A DNA stretch of 64,000 nt, from NCBI GenBank assembly GCA_951799405.1, contig OX637344.1:8308001-8372000 (forward strand). The letters run 5' to 3'. Positions 11,355 to 22,900 of this stretch are shown here, in pieces. The notes under the pieces were generated by a model. The model saw nothing but the letters and a program-made list of their open reading frames with translations. It was not told the origin of the DNA and did no database searches. The position numbers were made by a program, and so were the translations under genes. The stretch comes from Agapetus fuscipes (lineage: Eukaryota; Arthropoda; Insecta; Trichoptera; Glossosomatidae). Every line of letters begins with the position of its first letter. Positions within the stretch are counted from its first letter, which is position 1.

Positions 11355-11685
11355 ATAAATCCTGTGCGGGAGACTCCCTAAATTCTAGACACTCTAGGGG
11401 TCTATGAAACTTGTTGCAGTGCCGCAGAGGTGTTTACAAGCTTGGTCGTCGCTACAAAGCGCCAATACTCATGCAAGACAAAGTTGGTGTCGGGCTGGAT
11501 GAACCTTTAGTTACCGGTCTTTGGTAAAGGTTTTATGATTTTTTTCAACCTAGCGAAGAGCATATTTGGAAATATAAATGGTATGTTTTTTGTGCTCCGC
11601 TGGGATCCGAATTCACAACCTTCCATTTGCGAGTCGGAAATGTAGCCACTGGAATACTAGACTGGACTGGTCGAAGATTAATTAT
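11355..11685 (-). mobile_element. SINE-C copy with variant 3' module
   Basis: The minus-strand head at 11610-11680 has GGTTGTGAATTCGGATCCCA and the body has CTTTACCAAAGACCGGT. After the family block ending CGACGACCAAGCTT, the tail is not the usual one. It reads GTAAACACCTCTGCGGCACT and continues to a GGGAGTCTCCCGC segment. The same tail appears at 48.84 kb, and a related piece at 56.6 kb. Confidence 0.75.
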
Positions 11686-12579
11686 AATCTTAATTATAAC
11701 AAAATCAATTTTATTTCAATTTATTATTGCATAATATATTATGATGATAAAATTTAGAAAAAAGTGTTTTGAAAATCAAGAGAGTTGCATTGTAAAGGGG
11801 TACAGAAAAACCTTTAGATATTTGAAAAAAAAACCTCTTCATACCCGTCCTATATGTACTCGTATGTGTGAGAAGGAGCCACAACACATATTAATGAGTT
11901 TATGATTAGCTATACGTACGTTACGGGCAGCGCTGTGTCCGCCTCATTGACGCAAAACCTGCTGCCTTTCCATCATCTTGGGGTTTTACCGCCTTCACTG
12001 AAGTTTACGTGATTTAGGGTCAGTGTGCTTTTTATCCTCAAGCGGGAAAAATAAAATAAATACTCTCGGCTATCATGTTATTCAGTTTTTGCAATGCGAA
12101 TACCTTAAAGATGAACTTTGTGCAAAATAACGTGAGATTAAAATTAAAATTTATTGTCGTTGTGAGGAAATTATGTGCATGACATGTATCCCCTAAATTA
12201 CGTAAATTGCAAATTAACTCTCCATGAAGCTCTCCAAGACATGACCTACGAAGATACAGAGAAGCTCTTAATTATAGAAGAGTAAACTTATATTTCTATT
12301 TTAAATTGGTTTATTCTAAAATCTTGAGTGAATTTAGTTTTCTTGTATCCTAGATTTAAGATGATAAGTAGTATTGAAATGTGAATGAGTGTAATAATCA
12401 TTATTTACGTACATATTGTTCACAGACTCTCTACGCCTGAGACAGGATTTCCTAGCTCAGGCACATTTATTATTATTTTCTTAAGTTGTAATCCTAATGT
12501 AATATTAAGAGGTGTTTTTTTTATGAATTACTGTTATTCATTTTTATTATTATTATTCATTATTAATCAGTTATTGATT

Positions 12580-12782
12580 TAAAGGTTGAAATAAGGTTAA
12601 CTACCCATCCTGTAAAAAAATCACTTTGCCAATGACATCCTGTTTCAGGGAAGGTCGACAAAAGTTGAAGGGTTCATTTGAGATTTGGGTCTTCATTTTA
12701 TGAGTACACATTCAGAACTTTTAAGCGCGAACTAATTCATGTCTGCAAGCGAACATGCACTTTCATAATTTATACGAGAGAA
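12580..12782 (+). mobile_element. RTE3-type 3' repeat, degenerate
   Basis: It retains ACTACCCATCCTGTAAAAAA, TTTCAGGGAAGGTCGACAAA, CATTCAGAACTTTTAAGCGC and the CATGTCTGCAAGCG block. The 3' tail is lost. Confidence 0.65.
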
Positions 12783-12785
12783 AAC

Positions 12786-12965
12786 ATGAAAAATGTGTGA
12801 AAAGTCTGTAGTTTAGAAGTTTTCCACAAGCTCTTTCAAATAATTATTTCAATTACGATGAGAAATTGCACCTAACAAAATGTTTTATCCACAATTCCTC
12901 AAATCAGTGAATCAGTACTTATTCAGTTTTACCTTTGTAGTGGCGATTTATCCTCAGTCTAAATA
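12786..12965 (+). mobile_element. MITE-F fragment without inserted SINE
   Basis: The stretch with GTGTGAAAAGTCTGTAGTTT, CAAATCAGTGAATCAGTACT and TTACCTTTGTAGTGGCGAT parallels 42.90-43.30 kb. There the same sequence is interrupted by SINE-B. It has no ORF and is assigned by similarity only. Confidence 0.45.
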
Positions 12966-13194
12966 AAATCAAGAAGTCTGCGTTTACTGAAATGATGTGA
13001 AATCATTTTTCAATTAACGAGCAATTCGCCAAAATTGATTCACAATAACAGGGCTTGGATATTGCATTATTCATGTGCTCTACTTAACAAAGTAAACATA
13101 AAATTAAAAATCTTTATTTTTACTGCCGTTTTATGTGATAATTAATGATTGGCGAAATAACCACTTACAAAATTTAATAAAACTACAAAGGTAC

Positions 13195-13496
13195 ACATAA
13201 AGTGTAATTTCTTGTCGCGTTTTCTCGAAGGAGTCACATTTGGCGTGTGGAATATATTTATTTACAGGTAAGGAGCCGGTCTAGAGCCAACCACTTTAGT
13301 TGAAGTGGTGGTTTCCCAGCTCCAGAGGGGGCTGGTTTCCATTTCTTGTGAAGGCTAGGTAAACCTTGCCGGTATTTATTTTGTGTTTGAAATAAGCATC
13401 GAAACGGGAAATCATTTTTGTCACCCTCCTCGGTGGGGATCGAACCTTTCTCTCGGCATGGAATTCAAGCACAAAGTCAACTGAGCTATCGACTGT
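13195..13496 (-). mobile_element. SINE-B copy, part of a B/C dimer
   Basis: The minus-strand head has the tRNA-like A box (ATAGCTCAGTTGACTTTGTG) and a degraded B box. The body has TACCGGCAAGGTTTACC and the palindromic CTTCAACTAAAGTGG stretch. The tail reaches GTGACTCCTTCGAG. It is fused at 13,497 to the SINE-C head block in the same orientation. Confidence 0.8.
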
Positions 13497-13712
13497 AATT
13501 TTTACGAGCTTGGTCGTCGCTACAAAGCGCCAATTCTCAAGCAAGAGCCAGATGCTGTAAGCCTAGATGGAAGGTATATGAATTGTTCAACCCAGCGAAG
13601 AGCATATTTGAAAATAAAAACGGTATTTTTTTTTGGTCTTCCGGGATTCGAACCCACATCCTTCCATTTACGAGTCCGAAGCAATACCACTAGACTACTG
13701 ACCGGTGAAAAA
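13497..13712 (-). mobile_element. SINE-C copy, truncated at the dimer junction
   Basis: The minus-strand tRNA-like head is CCGGTCAGTAGTCTAGTGGT with B box GGTTCGAATCCCGG. The body ends at GACGACCAAGCTCGTAAAAA, after which SINE-B follows. A 19-base A/T run lies just upstream of the head. The usual SINE-C tail is absent. Confidence 0.8.
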
Positions 13713-13849
13713 AAAAAAAAAAAAAGTTTCGCGCTGGCTGACGCGTTGAGGTTTCCAAGAACCATTTTCTGTATTCTCCTCGCTGCTAGTAGGTACCTAG
13801 TTAGATTTTTTGGATCCATTAATTATTTTATTCCTTTTTTATTTTTCAG

Positions 13850-13955
13850 TAACCAAAGCCAACACAAATATGAATCAATACTCTCATCCATTCCTGAATG
13901 GGCTGCAGAAGCTTCCAGAAGGACGAGAAAAGGAATTAGGAATAATAAGAGATTG
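13850..13955 (+). CDS. CRAL-TRIO gene exon 1 coding part, plus 20 nt 5' UTR
   Basis: A pyrimidine-rich tract and TTTTTCAG precede 13,850, so this exon is itself spliced to an upstream leader exon that I could not place. The ATG at 13,870 is the first in frame and lies in AAATATGA context. It opens MNQYSHPFLNGLQKLPEGRE and ends IIRD plus TG at 13,955, where GTGAGA forms the donor. The split codon TG|G gives Trp29, producing the family's IRDWL motif across the junction. A longer open frame on the same strand overlaps this exon but is not the coding one. Confidence 0.88.
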
Positions 13956-16900
13956 GTGAGAACATTTATATTCATTTTCTAAGCAAAACTGTTGCTTTTA
14001 TAAAAAATCTAATCTTCATACTTTTACATAACTTCAAAATAATGAATTTGTAAGTTGTTTTTGAAAACTGTTATTAAAAAGCGTTATATAAAGTTTTTTT
14101 TTTGATCTTGAAAGTTTGTTATGAACATCATCTTGTGCGTGAGCAATTGACATGAAAACATTGAAGATTAGAATTTTTTTAAAAACGTATCAAATTCCGA
14201 TAGCTTTTTTGCCATACATAAATTTAAAAAAAAACACGAGAAAAAAATAAATTATTATTTATAAAATGTTTCAGCATAAACTTTGTAAGTAGAACTCCAT
14301 TTGAAAAACAACAAAAAGTACGAAAACAAAACACTGTTTCATTCTACTGATATTCATTTTTATCTAAATATTTTTTACTCAAATCAGTAAAATAAAACAA
14401 TGTTTTGTTTCATGTTAAATTTTTTACACAATTATTTTTGTACCGGGTAATTTTAGTTATAAATATGAAATTAGTTATTACACTTTAATGAGTCACGGTT
14501 ACACTCTCAGGTCAAGAATACCATAACGATGTTTCTTCAGCCAAGGTCAGAGGGAGATGCCGGCGGGCTGGAGGAAAGAAGGACTTGCTGTTGGTGTGCG
14601 CGGTCTTTACTATATTGCAATTATGGCGGTCATAAAGTAGAATTTGTTCCCGCGCACTTGAACATGTAGAGTTCAAGAAAGTCCATCGTACTGTGGAACA
14701 TCTATGCTACTTATATACTTATATTCATACTAGCTGCTCTAGCATAATCATTAAATTTAAGTAAGATTCTCTTACGTCTATATAGTAATCTTTTATCTAC
14801 GTTTTTTTGTTTTTTTTTTTTATCTTCAGGATAAAAACAGCATTGAACAAATATGAAATAGTAAAAACATTAATAAATTGAGACCTTAAAATCCAGTAAC
14901 ACGTTACATTAATAAAAATTACCAGATAGTGAAAATACACATTTCTTAGTATTAAAAAAATAGTATCAAAATTATGAAATAGAGAAGAATAAAGAAAGAA
15001 GTCAGTAATCAAAAACCGTAATTAAATAAGACATAATTTTTAGAAGCATAATATTTTTCTTACAATTTTCCAAAAACGCTTAGAGAATTTTGAAAAAAGG
15101 TCGACATCTGAATGGTTTGTGTTGTAATAGGTATATAGATAAGAATAAGAAAAGTTGCTAAGATTTATTGACATTTCAGGCTCATGTTTTATTCATGCCT
15201 ACAAGCAGACACGTGCGAAATCGCGCTTAAACATACTGTATGTTTGATAAAAAAAATGCATTGGCAAAAGTGAACGAAGTTTTTACAGCATGGGGGGTCA
15301 GCAACATACCAACCTTTTAGTCAAAGAAAATAAAATAAATAAAAAATTGACGCACTATTTACAAAACTTTGAAATAATCACTCGGTTCATAATAATAAAT
15401 AATTTAAGTACAAAAAATCGCGGTGGCATTGAATCAACAGCTATGTTAAAATTATTTTCCTAATTTTTGTAGGCTGGTTTCCTATTTTTTATTTATTTTA
15501 AGTAAAATATCAGCAATGTTTTGTGGAGAAGAAACAAAAAGAGAGAGTCGCTTCAGAGGACGTGTGGAACAACAATAAATATGCCAAGTATTGGATTCCA
15601 GTCCAACTGGTGACACAATAATGAAAACATTAAAAACTGCTGTCAGTAGGTTTATAAACACTAAAATCGAGTTCATGTTTTTACATAATTTTATGAATCA
15701 GTATTTTCCATAACTTATAGGTTGGTATGACTGTATGAGGGCGATGGTATAAGACTTTGCCAATGTAGCCCTTGTTTCACGGAAGGTCGGAGAAGTTGCA
15801 TGGCTTATGTTCAATTGAGGTTAGATTTAAATTTGAAGTACACGTGCAGCGTTTGCAAGCGCGAACTTACGCGTGATGACAAACCATTTTTTGACGCGTT
15901 TTGCTGACCTTGCACCAACCGTTTCAGTTAAAGTTGGAGTTTCTCAGCTACCGAGAGGGCTGGTACTCATTTCTTGTGGAGGCTGGGTAAGCCTTGCCAG
16001 AATTTTTTTGGCTTTGAAATAAGCACCGAAACTGGAAATCATTTCTGACACCCTCGGTGGGATTTGAACTCGAGCTCTCGGCATGGAATGCAAGCACTCT
16101 ACCTACTGCGATAGACTGAACAAAGATAATATGAATTGTAAACGTTTATATATCTTTGCAACTTTAGAAGAAGATTAAAGAAGAGTTTGTATTCATACTA
16201 TAAGTAGGTCACCTGTAATAACATCGTAAGTAGACAATAATTTATAAAGCATTCACACAAGTGACAGTTACGAGTAGTTTGGAGTTTTTTTATCTTCGGA
16301 TCTAATCACCTGGCAGTGTTTTGTGTACAGACAGTTCGTGACGTGTTGCGCCACCCGCCTCACGCACATTCCCCTCCAGGAGTGAGAAGTGGTTCAGTGC
16401 TTATAAATGAGCCATTACAATAATTGTGTAGAATTACATTACGAAATTTTTATTATGTAGAAATTTGAGTTGTACTTCCAAAGACGCGCAATGTAGATTT
16501 GTTTCGAAAATGAAATAAATACATGGAAGTGACCAGAAAATATTTGTCTGTGCTTCCATACGTTTATCTGTTTTTGAAAAAATCCTAGATTGCTGCTTTT
16601 GATTCTATACTTGGTCTCTTTAATCTAATCTAATCTAATCTAAGCTGCAAAGATATATATCATTTAAGATTTATACTAAATGCATTCCCACAAGCAGATA
16701 TGTATAATTTCGCGCTAACACATGCCGCATGTGGACCTACAATATAAAAACCCAATCTCAAATGAACATAAGCCTTGCAACTCTTGCCGTCCTTCCCTGA
16801 AACAGGGGTGACATTGGCAAAGTGAACCAATTTTTATATTATGGGTGGTCAGCCGCATAACAACCTATAAGTCAAGGAACAATAAATGTATGTTTAAGTT

Positions 16901-19900
16901 TTGGAGATTTTTCGTACACCGCCTTCGCGCATTGTTAGTGTAGAACCTACTTTATATAACTGTAAAATTTATTTAAAAATCTATACATTGCATTAATTAT
17001 AAATCAACTATATAAATAATCTGGTTTTACCTTTTAAAATTGCAAAAAAAATTAGATCGTCAGAGAGATGCGTCATTTATCTGTCAGAGGAACCTGCAAT
17101 CTCTAGACAGCGCGTCTCCAAAGTCATGGGTAGAGGTATGACCGCCGGGTTTTCCTGGAGGGTAGTGATGAAATAAAATTATCTCCGAACTCCAAAAGGC
17201 AGTCGCAAACTCATCTGGAAAACGTAATGACATATTGTAAACATCGAAATGTCGAATTAAAAAAAAGATGAACATAGTGACATGGACTAGATTGGAGCAG
17301 GCTAACATTGATAGGAAAAGACTGAGAAAGGCTGAACAAGACTTCTGTGCAGCAATGTTTTCAATCATTTTCGCTATTCTATTCTTTTGGGATCCTCGTG
17401 GGAAGGGGCAGCACACATTTGGCAATACATTTTGCACGAACTCTGCGTGGTTTTGCTAGGACGTTTGTCCCCTCGGTCATCTTTTCAATAATTGTTGCAT
17501 GTAAGAGACGTTTCTGGCGTATTGTGTGTCCTAATATAGTCCTAACCATTTTGACAGGGCTTTAAACAGGTGCATTGCTCCTCCTATTTGATATAAGATT
17601 TATTCAGACCAAAACATATTATATATCTGCTACCTACCTAGCTTTTTGTGTTAACGGCAAGCGTAGCGAATTCATTGACCATTGAACCGCGGCAGAGGCA
17701 AAAATCCTAGCCTTCTATCCACTTCACTGCGTCGCTTCGTGGAGGTCTTTCAGGCCAGGATTTTAATGGGGCACTCCTTCACTATGAGCTGAACAGTTTT
17801 GTTCTCCTCCCCGCAGTCACATTCTGGAAATAGAGCTAATACCCTTCCATAGAGCATATTGTTGCAACGACCTTGTTCGGTGCGGAATGTATATTTAAAG
17901 ATTGTTTATAGTCCTCTCGAAAGATTGAACCTTGGTACCTCCTGGTGCGGTAGAGTGATCAGTTCGTAGCTTGTATTACTTTTCTCCTCCATATGGACTT
18001 CCAATGGAATGCAACTTCCTGACTGCGGTCATTAATTTATTTGCTACAAATTGAGTACAGTTAAGATATGCTTGCGATATGTTTTCACCGTGATTCACGC
18101 TGAGAGCAGGAAGTCGTTGCAGTGGAGAGGGGGAGCGTGGGGCATGCGGGTAATTGGCAGTGAGAACAGGTATCCAACTAGAGGCGCTGCATTTGTACCG
18201 GGCGGTGTGAAATTAAAGTTCCTGAGGTGCGGTATTTTCAACTTTAGCATAGCGACTTTAAACAGAGGGAAAAATACACACTTATGTCAAACATATGGGT
18301 AGTATTTTAACAGTTTAAACGTTGCAAATACCGGGCGTAACACACATTATTGTCTGGGTACGCTTAGTACGAGTTGCAAAACTTGAGTAATGTAAAGCTT
18401 ACGGCAATTATTAAAGAGTAATTTCCCCCAAAATCTGACATTTTTCTTTGTTTGAACTTGATTTTCTTCATCACTGTAACTCTTTTGCCAAGACCACAAA
18501 GTGTAAGAAACAAAAACGGCAGATTTTGGGAGAAATCACGCTTTAATATTTTCCGTAAACTTTACTTTTCTCAAGTTTTGCAACTCGTACTAAGGGTACA
18601 GACCATAAATATGATATTTAACTCGAGTATAAAACATTTACATAAAATTCCCTCGTTCGTGTAAATTGAAAATTATTATGGAAACTAAATCACCGGCTAG
18701 GTTTGCTGTTATATCTTTCATACATTTTTTATATTTTCGCGATCGAGAAAAGTTAGTGAAAATGTCTAATGCTCGGGGTACTTATTTCCTGGTACCGGTT
18801 TGAACTCTTTCCCTACAAAAAGAAGATTTACACCTATGTTTGTTTGTTTCTTTAATCTTAATGAATAAGGCCGATTGATTAAGTTAATGAACGTAAATAA
18901 GTATTCTTGAAATTTTCATCTAAATTATACAAAAGTATATGCAAATCTCGATTTGAATTTGTAGTTTTTCCTCCGATATGTTTTTTTGGTTACAACTTTG
19001 TTTTTTCTAGATTGTTTTCAAAATTGATTGAGCATTTGCAATTGATTTGTTGTATGAAAAAAATACAGTCAAGTATCCAGCATACAATTTAAAATACAGT
19101 CACCAAACCATACCTACGTCCTACTCTTCTTGTCAAAATATGAGTCAATAAAAATAATCTACAATATTATAAAGTACTTATTTATCATTCGGCTCTTCTA
19201 CCATCAATTGACGAAATAGACCAACAAGATACAGTAACAAATGCTTTGAGCTGTGACTGCGGCCCTCATATAAAGATTTCCCAAGACGCCTTCTAATCAC
19301 GGCATACATTATACATACATACCTGTACATGCTTTGACTTGAGATCTCCGTCCTTGAAACTGTTGCCCTCCAGCCCGCCCTTTCCCTACACTCCTCTGCC
19401 CGAATACCTTCTAGTTTTTGACGTCACATCTATCTATAATCTATAATCTAAGTTGCAAGCATATATTCATTTAAAGCTCTCAGATGTATGCCCACAAACA
19501 AACACGTGTAGTTCGCGCTTACAAATGCTGAATGTGTACTTACAAATAAAATCCAAACTCAAATGAACATAAGCCCTGCAACTCCTGCCGACATTCCCTG
19601 AAACAGGGGTGACATTGGCAAAGTGAACCATTTTTTACAGTATGGGTGGTCAGCCTCATACCAACCTATAAGTCAAGGAATACGAGTAATAAATGACATT
19701 TAAGTTTACAAAAAAAAAAACAACAAAACCTTAAAAATAAATCTATACAAAAAAAGTCAAAAATTTCTTATGCAAAAAATGTAGCAAACTAATAAACCAA
19801 CATTACAAATCAGCATTGCAGATTAGCCGCCACTTCTTCCTGTCCTTGCATACTTCTTTCATTTCATCCAGAGTCATAACCTTTTTCATACAAGCTCTCC

Positions 19901-22900
19901 TTTTATTATGACTCTGGATATTCCATTCACTCGCTATTTCGAAAATTTGGTCCATCCATACCTTTCTCGGTCTTCCTCTTCCACGACATCCATCTATTCT
20001 AGCAACATATACTTTCTTCGTCAATCTTTCATCACTCATTCTCTCCATGTGCCCGAACCATCTTAACATACTTCTTTTAATCTTCACTTTCACACTTTCC
20101 CTTACACCACATTCCTCTCTTACAAAATCATTCCTCACCCTGTCACTTCGTTTTTTCCCAATCATACTTCTTAGATAGTCCATTTCTACTGTATGGACTT
20201 TACTAATTTCCCTTTCACTCACCGTCCAGGCTTCACTTCCATACATCAAGGTGGGCACTAGTATACCACCGTGCACCGCCAATCTAACATTTTTTGAGAG
20301 ATTTTGGTTCCTGGCGATGCAAGCGGTCGCACCCAGTACACACCTGCCTTTCATTATTCTTCTTTCAAATTCACCGGACATTCTTCCATCTTTTTCAAAC
20401 TTACTTCCCAGATATACAAACTCATTTACGACATCAACATTCATTCCATTAATTTTAAATTCATAATTCATATTTTCATCATCTCTTTGAAAAATCAATA
20501 CTTTCGTCTTACTTGCATTCAACTTCAAATGGTTACCTAACAAAGCTTCATTCAATCTAGAGAGCATTGTTTGCAATTCTACTGCTGAATCAGATACAAG
20601 AACTGCATCATCTGCATACAGTAGAACACTCACTTTGCTCTCTCCTATCATCAATCCACAATCATTAAGACTAGCATCTCTGACACACTTGTCCATGACT
20701 ATGTTAAATAGCCATGGACTCATCACACATCCTTGCCTCACACCCTTATAAACATACATTCTGTAATTTACGTGTAAACTCAATTATAGAGTTTACCAAA
20801 AAAATCTATGCTAAATGATACGCTTCCTAGAGGCGCTGATTTAGTTTCTGTACATTTTTTAGTAAAAGCTATGGTTAAACGTGTCTGCTTATGTGAATAC
20901 ATTTAATATGAATTTTAAATGTAAAAGAAGATTTCACTGGCTCCGTATCCCGGAGTGCATCGAGCTTAAAGTGAGCACGATGGCCCAAAAAACTCAATTT
21001 GGAAAAACACCCAAATATCTCGCAGATTTTATCAAACCAGTCATCCTCGGCAAAAAAAGCCTAACACTGCGCTCGACTGAAACCGGAGCCAAATCAAAGA
21101 TTGAAGAATCAATAAGAAGAGTTAACACAATGTTTGGAGAACGTGCATTTGCAGTTGCTGGTCCTCTGGCCTGGAACCACCTGCCACATCATGTGAGAGA
21201 GCTAGAGGACCATGGAAAGTTCCGGAATGCACTGAAGACAAGCAAATTTCTGGCATCATTTGCACAAGCGCCCTTGGAGTGACTACATCGCTATCAAGAA
21301 ATCATCAACTCATCATCATAATCAATATATCTTTCCAACTTAGATTATAGATAGATAGATGTCTATTGTGTAATGCAGAAGAAAACTATCGATGGCATTT
21401 CCACTTAGTGGAACGTGACCAGCAGAGGTGCGTCTTCAGTGCTGTTCCTGTGTGTGAGCGCAAACACAGGCTTACGTTACGTGGCGTTGACGTAACGCTG
21501 GTTCTGTCACAGCTAGGTGAGTAGGCGCGCGTGTGTCGGTGCGGAGAGAAATTGCTGTGAGCACATCTAGCGGACTGTTTGTTTACATAATCTTAGCGAA
21601 ATGGACAGTACAAATAGTCGGCGCTCTTTGTTCACTTAAACTGACTTTAAAAGCCCGATGTTACTGAAGCAGGTAGCATACCTCGGGTGGCACTCCTTGT
21701 GGGAGCGTTGCTAGATCACGCGTAGCTCTTCCTATATCCTGCAGCTGTTCCACTAGGGGTGGCCGGTACCTCCGCAGATGCGTCTCCCCTTTTTTCTGTC
21801 CTTGCAAACCTTGTTCATATCTTCAACATTCATCACTCTACATACATACTCTTCTCTTATTTTCACTCGGCAGGTTCCATTCTTTCGCAATCTCACCTAT
21901 TTGATCCATCTATTCCTTCCTCGGTCTTCCCCTTCCACGCTTTCCTCTGACATTTCCTCTGCACACTTTCTTCGTGAGTCATTCATCATTCATTCTTTCA
22001 AGTTGTCCGAACCATCTCATTGTGTGGCTACATTTCTTTTTTATACCACACTCGTTCATCACTCAACCATTTCATTCTCCATCATTTAGTGTATTTCCAG
22101 TCATTGCTCTCAGATAAGCCATTCCAACCGTATATACTTCACTCAACTCTCATTCGTTAACTGACTACGCTTCACTTCCATACATCAAAATCGGTACAAT
22201 TATGTACCGCCAATCTCATATTATGCGTGAGAGTCCTATTTTTCGCAATCCTTCCAATCATTCCCATCAAACTTTTTCGTAGCGTGAAGAATAAAACATA
22301 AATAATAATGAAAAGTACAAAAAAATACAGTTGTTTATCATTTTTATTAAACTGCAAGACGCTTCGATGACAATAATTATTCTTGAAGTGAACCTTCGCG
22401 TTTGTACCTTCGCTGGTGAAGCGTAAGCTGGGCTCACCAACCTTAGACCACTGCGGTATAACATCAGAAATATTGCTCTTCACACGCTATTAATCATCTA
22501 CGCAGCCAAACATGGCAATTATTTATGTTATCGCGAGAATCGCAAATAATAAAGGATGGACCATGACAAGTATCCTGTGCTTACACGGAAAACATGTTTT
22601 TTTTTTTGTTTCTAATGTTCATATCATGCGTAAATGTTAATGAACTCAAAATATAACAAAATATACTTAAATATGAATTGACGAAATTGTTGATGTCAGA
22701 ATAAAGGAATTGAGGATCTAGTGGGAATTAAAAGAAATTAAAAATAGGCTTATAAACAAGCTGTAGAAGAAGAAGAATCATAAATTTGGAGAACGGTAAG
22801 TGTAATTTTGTCGCTATTCCACTGACGGTGGCCAAGCCAGTGCAGAGTTGCTTCCACATCTTCTCATACCTGCATTTTAAAAAACATCAAAACCCTTCTT

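Noticed and set aside
13578..13982. 134-residue open frame overlapping exon 1
   Set aside because: It runs through an antisense SINE-C and a poly-A run. The real coding frame of exon 1 is a different one, fixed by phase with exon 2.
17084..17459. Frames of 117 (minus) and 63-72 (plus) residues
   Set aside because: No motif in either. The 3' part overlaps a dispersed repeat also present at 63.7 kb.
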